Below, piece by piece: positions 55,021-64,000 of a stretch of DNA of 64,000 bases. The translations under genes and the position numbers were made by a program. The stretch is taken from positions 1-64,000 of the forward strand of contig JAIBCG010000002.1 in NCBI GenBank assembly GCA_019694295.1, given 5' to 3'. This DNA is from Saprospiraceae bacterium. GTDB taxonomy: Bacteria > Bacteroidota > Bacteroidia > Chitinophagales > Saprospiraceae. The notes beneath the pieces are model-generated. The model saw only the letters and a program-made list of their open reading frames with translations. It was not told where the DNA came from and did no database searches. The stretch's first letter is position 1. Every line of letters starts with the position of its first letter.

Positions 55021-56537
55021 GATTGCCTTATTTTTCTGAATGTATGACCAATATTATCTATCAGATCCGATGCGAGTAATGATTCGTAAGATTGGCCTCC
55101 TTGTACCGCCAGATCTCCTGACATACCATGTAAAAAGATGCCGATGATGCAAGCTTCTTTACGCGAATATCCCTGAGCAGCCAACCCGGTGATGATACCT
55201 GTAAGAACATCGCCACTGCCCCCGGTGGCCATACCCGGATTGCCATTCGTGTTGAAATAAACTTCACCATCAGGGCAAGAAAGGGTAGTGTACCCACCTT
55301 TGAGTATGATGTATGCATTGAGTTCGGCCGATTTTTGTTTTTGAAGTTTAATCTGGTCAGAATAAGTAGCAGTAGGCCCGAACAATCTTTCAAATTCTTT
55401 AACATGCGGTGTCAGGATGCTTTCTTTTGGTAAATTTCTGATAATTTCAGGATACATGCTCATTAGGTTGAGCGCATCAGCATCCAATACTACCGGTATG
55501 GTTATATTCTTGTGAAACAGTTCATCAAGCATACGCTGGGTATGGTGTTGTGTGCCTATACCGGGGCCGATTGCCACAGCAGTACACCTGGCAGGAATAT
55601 TGACCTCCGAAATGAAATACTTGTGCCTGTCCACATCTACCATTGCTTCCGGAATGGCCATCTGCAAGATTTCATAAGCGCATGCAGGTGCATGAATGGT
55701 TGCGAGTCCGCTTCCTGTTCTCAATACCGCTTTGCTACACATGATGGTTGCACCGAGTTTTCCATAACTGCCTGAGATGATGTAGGCATGGCCAAAATTT
55801 CCTTTATGTGCAAACCTGTCGCGTACTTTAAGATGTTGCAGTACAAGTTGTTTGTCTATCCAATGGTATTCGGCCGGTTCGTTGTGCAGGAAATCCTGGT
55901 CACATCCTATGTCGGCTACCATCCATCTGCCCGTATTCTTTGCATATTCCGGTAGGAAAAACGTGAATTTCGGAAACTGAAAAGTAATGGTAAGCTCGGC
56001 TTCTACTGCATTGCCATCCAGTATTTTGTCAGCACAAATGCCAGACGGAATGTCCACTGATACGACTTTGGCATTTTCAGTGTTCATCCAACTGATGACC
56101 TCATCTATAATTCCTTCAACAGCACGTGTTGTACCTGTACCAAGGATGGCATCAATGATGAGATCTGGTTTTTCAAGATCATTCAACTGATTAATTTTCT
56201 TGATGATATGTACAGGAAAAGGCTGAGAATCAACAGGATTATCCAGATAAAACTGCATGTATTCACTGTTGAGTTTTTTGCTTTCTGCCGGAATGAGCAA
56301 TAGCTCAATATCACAGTATCGTGCATACAAAAGTTTGGCTATTGCTATACCGTCTGCTCCATTGTTGCCGTATCCGCATATAACAAATATTTTGCCGCTA
56401 AGGTCAGCATCAGTGGCTGTAAGCATCTCCACAAAAGAATTTCCGGCACGGTTTATCAACTCCCTAATCTGGATATTCTGATTTTCGCAAGTTACACTGT
56501 CACACTTTTTTATCTGTTCTGCATTAAATATTTTCAT
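55017..56537 (-). CDS. nnr: bifunctional NAD(P)HX epimerase/dehydratase
   Basis: Repair enzyme of 506 residues that restores damaged NAD(P)H hydrates. The N-terminal epimerase domain (about 1-215, YjeF_N) has CGYGNNGADG near residues 55-64 (most relatives read GNNGGDG) and VDIPSGI near 160. The C-terminal dehydratase domain (about 225-500) is ribokinase-like and has AHKGNFGHAYIISGSYGKLGA, DADALNLM, LTPHVKEFERL, and the glycine-rich GNPGMATGGSGDVLTG. Length is typical of the fused form. Its stop overlaps the sirtuin start by 4 nt. ATG at 56537; the 167-bp upstream spacer is divergent from the PorP/SprF gene and has no clear minus-strand -7 box. Confidence 0.94.
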   Translation of the reverse strand: MKIFNAEQIKKCDSVTCENQNIQIRELINRAGNSFVEMLTATDADLSGKIFVICGYGNNGADGIAIAKLLYARYCDIELLLIPAESKKLNSEYMQFYLDNPVDSQPFPVHIIKKINQLNDLEKPDLIIDAILGTGTTRAVEGIIDEVISWMNTENAKVVSVDIPSGICADKILDGNAVEAELTITFQFPKFTFFLPEYAKNTGRWMVADIGCDQDFLHNEPAEYHWIDKQLVLQHLKVRDRFAHKGNFGHAYIISGSYGKLGATIMCSKAVLRTGSGLATIHAPACAYEILQMAIPEAMVDVDRHKYFISEVNIPARCTAVAIGPGIGTQHHTQRMLDELFHKNITIPVVLDADALNLMSMYPEIIRNLPKESILTPHVKEFERLFGPTATYSDQIKLQKQKSAELNAYIILKGGYTTLSCPDGEVYFNTNGNPGMATGGSGDVLTGIITGLAAQGYSRKEACIIGIFLHGMSGDLAVQGGQSYESLLASDLIDNIGHTFRKIRQS

Positions 56538-56688
56538 TAAATGTTGCTTTTTAATTATAACATTAGCATTTTTGTAAAGTGAACTAATAAACCCTGAACA
56601 TATTTCAAAAATCTATACGGAAAGTAACCTTCGTGTATCCGTCACGTATATATCCCGAAATATTTTCTCATATTAAGTTCGTTTTTAA

Positions 56689-56696
56689 TATATTTG
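56689..56696 (+). promoter_or_regulatory. -7 promoter box for the PorP/SprF cluster
   Basis: TATATTTG is an exact TAnnTTTG match, 50 bp before the ATG at 56747. No exact -33 TTTG. Confidence 0.45.
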
Positions 56697-56746
56697 CAAA
56701 TTAAATGCATTTTGCAATTTTTTTAATAACCAAAATTATTTGTGTT

Positions 56747-57787
56747 ATGAAAATAACACTACGATGTGTAATCCCACTGGTAGTTTTGCTTTTTTGCTTG
56801 ACACCAACAGTAATTAAATCACAAGATAGTGATTTACATTTTACTCAGTATGGTATGTCCCCTATTAATTTAAATCCGGGACTGACAGGAATCTTTAATG
56901 GTGACATACGGTACACCGGAAATTACAGAAGTCAGTGGGCCTCTGTACCTGTCGGATATTCCACTGCATCTTTTGCTTATGATCAGAAGATCTACAATGC
57001 CAAACTCAAAAACGGTTTGTTCGGGGTGGGCGGTATCTTCAATTACGACCAGGCCGGAGCATCGGCACTCAGGTCATTGCAGCTGATGTTGGCAGGATCA
57101 TATACGCAGCGTATTTCGCAGCGCAATTTTCTGACGCTGGGCGCATCTGCAGGTGTTGCACAACGTGCATTCAAGGATGGTGACCTCACCTGGGACGAGC
57201 AGTATATTGGTAATCAATACAATCCTAATAACCCGATTACAGAGTCTTTCGCCAGCAAAGCAAAGATTTATCCTGACTTTGGTCTCGGTATCAACTGGCA
57301 TTTTCAAGTACCGAATTCCAAGCGTACACAGTTTGATTTGGGAGCTTCATTGTATCACCTGCATTCGCCAAATACTTCATTTTACGACGAGCAAGATGTG
57401 CAGATAAAGCCACGACTTAGTATTCAACTCGGCTCTTCCTTTAAAATACTTCCCAAATTTGATGTAATCATCAATGCCAATTACTATGATCAGGGAGCTA
57501 ATAATCAGACAATAGCCGGTGGTGGACTCAGATACCATTTTGATGACCGAATAGGTCGCGAGATGGCATTGCAGGTAGGTGGTGAATACCGATTTTTGTT
57601 TAAAGATGCCTGGGCACCGGTAGTAACATTCTATTACCATCAATGGAAAGTAGGTGTCAGTTATGATGTCAATGTATCGAAATTTGACCGTGCTACCCGA
57701 AATCAGGGTGGCTTGGAAGTTGGTATCATGTATATCGTCACTAAGGTAAAACCATTGCCAGTATTCAAATCATGCCCAATTTTCTGA
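56747..57787 (+). CDS. PorP/SprF-family type IX secretion membrane protein
   Basis: Outer-membrane protein of 346 residues of the PorP/SprF family. I chose the ATG at 56747 over that at 56705, because it gives a normal signal peptide (MKITLRCVIPLVVLLF, ending KSQD). The mature N-terminus HFTQYGMSPINLNPGLTGIF is a family hallmark, and strands such as RYTGNYRSQWASVPVGY follow. PorP/SprF proteins anchor or deliver the partner surface protein. The cognate cargo is probably the CHU_C protein two genes downstream. The next gene follows after 45 bp in the same direction. Confidence 0.92.
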   Translation: MKITLRCVIPLVVLLFCLTPTVIKSQDSDLHFTQYGMSPINLNPGLTGIFNGDIRYTGNYRSQWASVPVGYSTASFAYDQKIYNAKLKNGLFGVGGIFNYDQAGASALRSLQLMLAGSYTQRISQRNFLTLGASAGVAQRAFKDGDLTWDEQYIGNQYNPNNPITESFASKAKIYPDFGLGINWHFQVPNSKRTQFDLGASLYHLHSPNTSFYDEQDVQIKPRLSIQLGSSFKILPKFDVIINANYYDQGANNQTIAGGGLRYHFDDRIGREMALQVGGEYRFLFKDAWAPVVTFYYHQWKVGVSYDVNVSKFDRATRNQGGLEVGIMYIVTKVKPLPVFKSCPIF

Positions 57788-57832
57788 TAAAATTCTATTA
57801 ACCGTATCCATTCCAATTAAATATCAGGAGAA

Positions 57833-60283
57833 ATGAAAAAATATTTCTACATATTGATAGCAGCTCTGTTAACAGCCGGAATTTCTAACGCACAAACTGC
57901 CAGAAATTTTGAAAAAGCCGCCGACAAAGCAATGGCAGATAAAGACTATTACAGTGCACTCGAATATTATCAGACCGCTCTGGATATAAAACCGACCGAT
58001 ATCGGTCTTATGTACAAGGTGGCAGAATCTGCAAGAGGGTTTAATGCATACAAGCTCGCCGAAGACCATTACAAAAAAGTACTCGAGAGCCCTGAAGCTA
58101 TAAACTATCCGGAAGCAAGGTTCTGGCTTGGCCAAATGCAGATATTCCAAGGAAATTATAATGACGCAAGAACAAACCTGGAGGCCTACGCGCATGACGA
58201 AAAAACTACCAAGGAAATGGCCGCCAAAGCCCACCTGTGTTTGGGTACATGTGAGTTTGTAACTGCCCGAAGCGTCCCTATGCAAGGAAATGCCCAAATC
58301 ACCAAACTTGACGAAACAGTCAACTCTCCTTGGAATGATTTTGGCGCTACTGTCCTGGATGGTAAATTGTACTTCACAAGCATGAAGTTCGAGTCACCTC
58401 AAGACAAAAAGGTGCCTGCACGGAGCTTCGCAGGTGTATTGGGGCAGGATAAAGGTCAGCTTCCAAAACGACTCAATATTCCAGGTACTGAAAAAGCACT
58501 TCACTTTGCACATAGTACATTTAACCATAGTAAAGACAAAGTATATTTTAATATCTGCACTTATCTTAATAGCAGTGACATCAGATGCGACCTGTATGTC
58601 AGCCAGGTAATGGCCGATGGTTGGAGTGAACCAAAATTACTTCCCGAGCCGGTGAATATGGCGGGCTATACCACCACTCAGCCTTATTTGTCTTATGATC
58701 CGGCTTCCAGGTCAGAAAGATTATTCTTTGTCTCTGACAGACCGGGTGGTAAGGGCAATTATGACATTTGGTATATAGACATTGATGCCAATGGTGACTT
58801 TGGTACACTCATGAATCTGGAAAGCGTCAATACCCCGGAAAACGAAATCACTCCGTTTTATCAGGCTTCAAACAAGGCATTGTATTTCTCATCCGACGGT
58901 TATGCCGGTTTCGGTGGGTATGATGTGTTCACTTCACACTGGACTGGTATCAAGTTCAGTACTCCTGAAAATATTGGTTCGCCGGTCAATGGCAGCCGTA
59001 ATGATCTTTATTACTGGCTCAACGAGAAGGAAGATACAGCATACTTCGCTTCAAACCGCGACGAATCAACATTTATTGTAAAGGAAAAAAATGCTTGCTG
59101 TAACGACATTTACCTTACCCGGTACATTATTATTAACCTAGATGCACTCACATTCGAATCTGCAACCCAGGCTCCGCTCAATGCTTGTACTGTTAAGCTT
59201 TACGAAGTGACGCCTGAAAGTAGGGTGCTTGTAGCAGAACTTACCAACCCGCAAAGTAATTTGTCCAAATTCAGGCTAAATCCAGGTCGCGATTACTGGG
59301 TGGTCGCTTCTCGGGAAGGCTACGAACCCGATTCTGCCCTGGTGACCACCAAAGGTGTTGGTGACTCAAAAGATATGACCCAGAAATTATATCTTAAACC
59401 ATCAACCATTGATCTTGAGATATTTACATTTGATGACGCAACAAAAAAAGCACTCGAAAACTGTAAAGTACAACTATTCGATATAACAGATACAGACAAG
59501 AACGATATACTTGTGTATGAAAATGTCAATCCGCTTTCGAATAATTTTACGGCAAAAATACGCCCGTGCAGAAAGTACAGGTTAATCGTTACCAGGAATG
59601 GTTATGTAACGCATACTGAAGAGTTTGGTACTACCTGTGATGGATCACAGAAGAGTATGAAGAAGGATGTTTATCTCAGAAAAGCAACACTGGAAGATTA
59701 TTTGCCTCTGAATGTTTACTTCGAAAACGACCAGCCGGTTGCAAAATCGAAGTCAGTAACAACCGTGTTGGAATATTTGACTACATACAATACTTATTAT
59801 GCGAAGAAGGAAATGTACGCCGACAACTACCTGCCACAATTCAAATCAGCTGACAGAGCACAGGTAGAACAGAAGGTGTTTGACTTTTTCGACAACAGAT
59901 TAAAACCGGGTAAAGATAGTCTGGAGGCATTTACCAGAATATTACTTGACCTTCTGAAGAATGGAGATAAGATTTATCTTGAACTACAAGGATACACAAG
60001 TCCGTTGGCTTCTTTAGAATACAATCAGAATCTTGGGTCAAGAAGGGTTAACAGCTTGATCAACCACTTCCGATCTTATGATTCAGGCGTATTCCTGCCT
60101 TATCTCAAATCAGGGCAGCTCAAACTTACTAAACGCAGTTACGGAGAGACCAGGGCTAGCAGAAAGGTTAGTGACAGCCGAAAAGACCTGAGTGCATCAA
60201 TATATTCGCCTGAAGCGAGTTATGAGCGAAGAGCAGCCATTATCGATGTGACCCGGGCAGGTAAAATGAAGAAGAAGAAATAA
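57833..60283 (+). CDS. PorE/OmpA-like protein: TPR, WD40-type propeller, carboxypeptidase-like repeats, OmpA domain
   Basis: Exported protein of 816 residues. Signal peptide at about 1-20 (ending ISNAQ). TPR-like helices cover about 24-140 (DYYSALEYYQTALDIKP). A PD40-type propeller covers about 160-410, with repeats such as RLFFVSDRPGGKGNYDIWY and ALYFSSDGYAGFGGYDVFT. Two carboxypeptidase-regulatory-like units lie at about 430-620. The OmpA-like peptidoglycan-binding domain occupies about 625-800, with LQGYTSPLASLEYNQNLGSRR near 715, but the Asp found in the classical motif is replaced by Ser. Homologues link T9SS to peptidoglycan. It lies between the PorP/SprF and CHU_C genes. Confidence 0.88.
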   Translation: MKKYFYILIAALLTAGISNAQTARNFEKAADKAMADKDYYSALEYYQTALDIKPTDIGLMYKVAESARGFNAYKLAEDHYKKVLESPEAINYPEARFWLGQMQIFQGNYNDARTNLEAYAHDEKTTKEMAAKAHLCLGTCEFVTARSVPMQGNAQITKLDETVNSPWNDFGATVLDGKLYFTSMKFESPQDKKVPARSFAGVLGQDKGQLPKRLNIPGTEKALHFAHSTFNHSKDKVYFNICTYLNSSDIRCDLYVSQVMADGWSEPKLLPEPVNMAGYTTTQPYLSYDPASRSERLFFVSDRPGGKGNYDIWYIDIDANGDFGTLMNLESVNTPENEITPFYQASNKALYFSSDGYAGFGGYDVFTSHWTGIKFSTPENIGSPVNGSRNDLYYWLNEKEDTAYFASNRDESTFIVKEKNACCNDIYLTRYIIINLDALTFESATQAPLNACTVKLYEVTPESRVLVAELTNPQSNLSKFRLNPGRDYWVVASREGYEPDSALVTTKGVGDSKDMTQKLYLKPSTIDLEIFTFDDATKKALENCKVQLFDITDTDKNDILVYENVNPLSNNFTAKIRPCRKYRLIVTRNGYVTHTEEFGTTCDGSQKSMKKDVYLRKATLEDYLPLNVYFENDQPVAKSKSVTTVLEYLTTYNTYYAKKEMYADNYLPQFKSADRAQVEQKVFDFFDNRLKPGKDSLEAFTRILLDLLKNGDKIYLELQGYTSPLASLEYNQNLGSRRVNSLINHFRSYDSGVFLPYLKSGQLKLTKRSYGETRASRKVSDSRKDLSASIYSPEASYERRAAIIDVTRAGKMKKKK

Positions 60284-60313
60284 TATTATATCAAATGATA
60301 TCATATCGCAGTT

Positions 60314-63300
60314 ATGAAAAGTTTGGAAAAATTATATGATACAGGAATGAGAAGATTTTTCAAATATTTCCTGATACTATTAGGAATAGCGCTCTATTCT
60401 GAAAAAGCAAATGCGACACACATCGTAGGTGGTGAGTTGTATTATCAATGCCTGGGCAATGACCAGTACCGGATAACACTTAATGTGTACAGAGACTGTT
60501 ATAATGGTGTTCCGCCATTCGATGATCCTGCATGGGTAGGAGTTTTTGATGCTTCGGGCAATCTTCTTGATACCATTGCTATGCCTTTTATTGGTAAATC
60601 TGACACATTGCTCAACGATGATATTTGTCTATATGTGCCGCCTTCGGTATGTGTGGAACGGTACTCATATACAACTGTAGTAACATTGCCATATATAGCT
60701 GGTGGATATACACTTGCGTACCAAAGGTGTTGTCGTAACCAGACGATTGTCAATATCATCAATCCATCACAAACCGGTGCTACCTATACCATTCGGATAA
60801 CAGAAGATGCATTGAAAGACTGTAACAGCTCACCACAGTTTAAGGGCTGGCCTCCGATATTTATCTGCCGGGGCAAGCCGATTATTTTTGATCACAGTGC
60901 TTATGATTCGGACGGGGACTCGTTGGTATATGTATTCTGTACACCATTCGTAGGAGGAATTTATAATGTAAAAAATCAACCGATTCCACCGTTTGCACCA
61001 CCTTATGATACTGTTGTGTGGAAAAAACCTTATTCAAATGCTAATCTGCTTGGCGGTACTGATCCGCTTAAAGTAGATCATTTTACGGGACTTATTACTG
61101 GTACTCCGCCTACCTTAGGGCAGTTTGTTGTGGGTATCCGAGTAGAAGAATACAGGAATGGTAAGCTGTATAGCATGGTGAAGAGAGATTTTCAATATAA
61201 TGTAGTAGAATGTGGTAAGATCGAAGCTTTGTGGCTTCCTGAATCGTTTAACGTATGTGACAGTCTGGCTGTGCAGCTCGAGAACAACAGCACCATGGCT
61301 ACAGATTTTAAATGGTTTTACAGGAATATTAATAAACCGGGCAGTAAGGATGAATTATTTTCTACCGAAAAAAATCCCAAACTGATCGTACCGGAATATG
61401 GAAGCTACGCTGTTAAACTCGTGGCCGAACCATTGTCATCCTGTTCAGATACACTCGAACAAATCATTCATTTCAAGAAAAACACACTTCATGCCGATTT
61501 TGGCTACCAGGTGATTGATTGTATTGACTCCATCACCATCCAATTACTTGATCAGTCGCATGATTCAACAGATACAGTAGTAAAATGGGACTGGCAGGTG
61601 ACTAATAACATGAATGCTGATACCCTTAACTTTACAGAACAAAATCCTAAATTTACGCTTCACCAAAGCTCCAAGGTAAAGGTTAGGTTGATAGCAGAGA
61701 CACAGTTTGGTTGTAATGATACAATCATCAAGGAGTTTCAGGCGAATATCCTACAACTCGATTCGTTGTTGGATACTGTAAAAATCTGTAAATTGGATAC
61801 CGTTAACCTCAATCCTAAATATTTTAAAGATTACAGTTATACCTGGTCACCTGTTACAGGGCTTATTCCGCCGGTTGACTCCATACCCAATCCATGGGCA
61901 TCACCATTGACTACTACCACATACACAATGGTTTATACAGACTCTACTAATCTTTGTCATGTTTCGCAAGATATTACTGTGCTTGTGCTGAGGAGTATTG
62001 ACAGTCTTGATTTCGATGTGTCCATACCTTATTGCCAAGACAGTATCAATATTGCCATCACTAACGTTCAGGTTTATTCTGCAACGGGTACTGGACAGGT
62101 TAGCTGGTACTGGGAGTTGACTTCTCCGCATGGAACACAGACTTCAACTGACAAAACACCGATTTTCTCTATCCCGGGATCTGGCTGGGTAACTATTAAA
62201 GTAATTGCCACCACTGAAGATTCTTGTTCGTATGAAAAAACAAAATCATTCCAAGCCAATACCATCCCGAAAAATCCGGCAGCTGATACGGTCAGGATAT
62301 GTATAGATGAATGCGTACATCTGTATCCGGGTGCTGATACCATGCTGATCTATGATTGGGTACCTCCGGGAGGACTTGATGACCCAACTTCGCCAAATCC
62401 GCTTGCCTGTCCGGACAGTAGTACTATTTATTTTGTCAATTATACAGACACAGTAGGTCTTTGTATTGTACATGATTCTGTACTTGTAATGGTCAACGAC
62501 ACTATGGTAGATTTTGAATTTGACATCCGCTGTAATGGTTTAACTGTACAGTTTATTAATACATCCACACCAGGTATCATCCATTTCTTCTGGGAATTCG
62601 GCGATCCGGCCAATTCAAAATCTCAGGATAAAGATCCGGTGTTTACCTATCCGGGCCCCGGTACATACAAGGTTTTGCTTTATACAACGGATGATTGGGT
62701 TTGCCGTGACTCAATAGAAAAGATCATAGTACTCGATTCATTACCTAATAAGGCAGACTTTGACTATCAATATGAGGAATGTGAAAATTATGCACTTGTT
62801 CATTTCTTCGATAAGTCAACAAGCAAATACGCAAAAATCATAAAATGGACATGGACTGTTGATGGTGTTTTAGTAAGCAATGAACAGAACCCAACCATCA
62901 AGTTTGATAAAGTAGGTAAGTACAAAGTCTGTCTGATCATTGAGACAGATGAAGGCGGATGTATGGATACGCTTTGCAAGATTATTGACATCAATTATAT
63001 TAACAATACCTGTATCCAACAGATCAATGCTTGTCTTGAAGAGTATGTGCCGCTCAATCCGGGAGGAGACTCGACCTACACCTACGAATGGTTCCCTTGC
63101 GAGAATCTCTCTGACTGCAATGGTGTAAATCCGATAGCGACTTATCCGTTCACATCAGATTATTATACTGTAAAAATCAGCCTGTTATTACCTAACGGCG
63201 ATACATGCATTACTTATGACACCATCACTATTATTAAAGATTTTGTGTATGGCGAAGTAATGAATGATACTACGATTTGTAAGGACTCAATCACCCTACA

Positions 63301-64000
63301 TGCCAAGAATTTGATAAACGTAGCTACTATTGAGTGGTACAAGGTACCTGCGATATTCCTTGGTATGGGTAATGACTTACCGATAAAAGTGACGGAGAGT
63401 GGAAAGTACTATGCTGTTTTTACATCACCACTCGGTTGTAAACATACAGATACCTTGATGGTTACCAAGCTTTCAGGGCCAATACCACAAATCGACGCCA
63501 CACCACTCTCATTCTGCGAACCGACAGCGATACAACTGACAACCGGAGCCAATCCGAGCTATACTTATCAATGGTCGCCACCTGAGTTATTTACTAATCC
63601 TACTATATTTAACCCAACCAGCTTACCGATTGATAAGACAACCATATTTACAGTAGTAGTCAACGACACGCTTGGGTGCGAAGGTTCTGCTTCCATTACA
63701 GTCACACACGAATGCCCGATATGTGATGAACCATTCATCTTTGTGCCAAACGCATTTTCACCGAATGCCGATGGCAAAAATGATGTACTCTACGTGCGTG
63801 GTGAGAGTGTTATTGACGGTATGGACTTTGTGATTTACAACAGATGGGGTCAGGAAGTATTCAGATCAAAAGACCTGAACACCGGCTGGGATGGTACATT
63901 TAACGGAAAAGAATTATCGCCTGATGTATATGGCTATTATCTGAAAGCAAGATGTTTTGACGGAACCATTTATACAAAGCAAGGCAATATCAACCTATTG
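60314..64000 (+). CDS. gliding-motility-type adhesin with CHU_C domain, 3' end cut by the window
   Basis: The frame is open for 1,229 codons to the last base. MKSLEKLYDTG leads into a signal segment (MRRFFKYFLILLGIALYS, so the ATG at 60347 is an alternative start), then ATHIVGGELYYQCLGNDQ, the hallmark start of Bacteroidota gliding-type surface proteins. Several PKD-like domains follow, for instance VQFINTSTPGIIHFFWEFGD and FFDKSTSKYAKIIKWTWTVD. Near the end, IFVPNAFSPNADGKNDVLYV, IYNRWGQEVF and GWDGTFNGKE form the CHU_C (type B T9SS) domain. The last visible residues (GNINLL) suggest only a few are missing. It should be delivered by T9SS with the PorP/SprF protein. Confidence 0.92.
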   Translation, partial: MKSLEKLYDTGMRRFFKYFLILLGIALYSEKANATHIVGGELYYQCLGNDQYRITLNVYRDCYNGVPPFDDPAWVGVFDASGNLLDTIAMPFIGKSDTLLNDDICLYVPPSVCVERYSYTTVVTLPYIAGGYTLAYQRCCRNQTIVNIINPSQTGATYTIRITEDALKDCNSSPQFKGWPPIFICRGKPIIFDHSAYDSDGDSLVYVFCTPFVGGIYNVKNQPIPPFAPPYDTVVWKKPYSNANLLGGTDPLKVDHFTGLITGTPPTLGQFVVGIRVEEYRNGKLYSMVKRDFQYNVVECGKIEALWLPESFNVCDSLAVQLENNSTMATDFKWFYRNINKPGSKDELFSTEKNPKLIVPEYGSYAVKLVAEPLSSCSDTLEQIIHFKKNTLHADFGYQVIDCIDSITIQLLDQSHDSTDTVVKWDWQVTNNMNADTLNFTEQNPKFTLHQSSKVKVRLIAETQFGCNDTIIKEFQANILQLDSLLDTVKICKLDTVNLNPKYFKDYSYTWSPVTGLIPPVDSIPNPWASPLTTTTYTMVYTDSTNLCHVSQDITVLVLRSIDSLDFDVSIPYCQDSINIAITNVQVYSATGTGQVSWYWELTSPHGTQTSTDKTPIFSIPGSGWVTIKVIATTEDSCSYEKTKSFQANTIPKNPAADTVRICIDECVHLYPGADTMLIYDWVPPGGLDDPTSPNPLACPDSSTIYFVNYTDTVGLCIVHDSVLVMVNDTMVDFEFDIRCNGLTVQFINTSTPGIIHFFWEFGDPANSKSQDKDPVFTYPGPGTYKVLLYTTDDWVCRDSIEKIIVLDSLPNKADFDYQYEECENYALVHFFDKSTSKYAKIIKWTWTVDGVLVSNEQNPTIKFDKVGKYKVCLIIETDEGGCMDTLCKIIDINYINNTCIQQINACLEEYVPLNPGGDSTYTYEWFPCENLSDCNGVNPIATYPFTSDYYTVKISLLLPNGDTCITYDTITIIKDFVYGEVMNDTTICKDSITLHAKNLINVATIEWYKVPAIFLGMGNDLPIKVTESGKYYAVFTSPLGCKHTDTLMVTKLSGPIPQIDATPLSFCEPTAIQLTTGANPSYTYQWSPPELFTNPTIFNPTSLPIDKTTIFTVVVNDTLGCEGSASITVTHECPICDEPFIFVPNAFSPNADGKNDVLYVRGESVIDGMDFVIYNRWGQEVFRSKDLNTGWDGTFNGKELSPDVYGYYLKARCFDGTIYTKQGNINLL

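Noticed and set aside
1-64000. tRNA, rRNA, CRISPR arrays or intact transposase genes
   Set aside because: No cloverleaf, ribosomal core, regularly spaced repeat or transposase-like protein was found on either strand.

Overview
The window is about 64 kb of moderately AT-rich chromosome from a Bacteroidota bacterium. The evidence is the dcw cluster content with a DAP-type MurE, a MraY with the extra internal segment typical of the phylum, several secreted proteins with type IX secretion (T9SS) C-terminal domains, a PorP/SprF protein, a gliding-motility (CHU_C) adhesin, and many -7 promoter boxes of the Bacteroidota form TAnnTTTG. A free-living member of the Saprospirales/Chitinophagales side of the phylum is my best guess, but nothing in the window fixes the family. 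I see no tRNA, rRNA, CRISPR array, prophage or intact insertion sequence.

Layout. 1-11.6 kb: cell-wall and division operon murE(partial)-mraY-murD-ftsW-murG-murC-ftsQ-ftsA-ftsZ, closed by a strong bidirectional terminator. 11.6-16.2 kb: nucleoside phosphorylase, a lipoprotein, a LuxE-like acyl-protein synthetase domain protein and an LTA-synthase-like membrane sulfatase. 16.2-16.6 kb: a gene-free stretch with promoter, three hairpins and a terminator, a good candidate for a non-coding RNA. 16.6-28.6 kb: a dockerin-bearing T9SS protein, two poorly characterised proteins, dusB, cca, a coiled-coil membrane protein, a YheT-type hydrolase, DUF2905, tyrS and a LolC/E-type permease. 28.6-34.3 kb: corA, DUF1801 and YdeI-like proteins, DedA, a damaged zinc-ribbon gene and TerC, separated by unusually long spacers. 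34.3-44.6 kb: a tightly coupled three-gene unit made of an outer-membrane barrel, a 2,115-residue TANFOR-like giant and an FnIII protein. 44.6-51.2 kb: a T9SS protein with near-identical 129-bp repeats, a LytS/LytT-type sensor-regulator pair and a decayed T9SS gene. 51.2-56.5 kb: DUF2130, a polytopic membrane protein, a sirtuin and the NAD(P)HX repair enzyme. 56.7-64 kb: PorP/SprF, a PorE/OmpA-like protein and a CHU_C adhesin that runs off the right edge.

How the genes work together. The left end makes lipid II and builds the divisome. The right third is a cell-surface programme: T9SS cargo, a partner membrane protein and a peptidoglycan-associated lipoprotein-like protein. The sirtuin and NNR genes overlap and both concern NAD.

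The most interesting observations are (1) a dispersed intergenic element of about 165 bp, in three diverged copies, each a long imperfect palindrome; (2) the structured RNA candidate at 16.25-16.55 kb; (3) the barrel/giant/FnIII unit without T9SS signals on its large proteins; and (4) three places where a coding frame is visibly broken (1.4-1.55 kb, 32.4 kb, 50.3-51.2 kb). All alignments and structures were done by eye.
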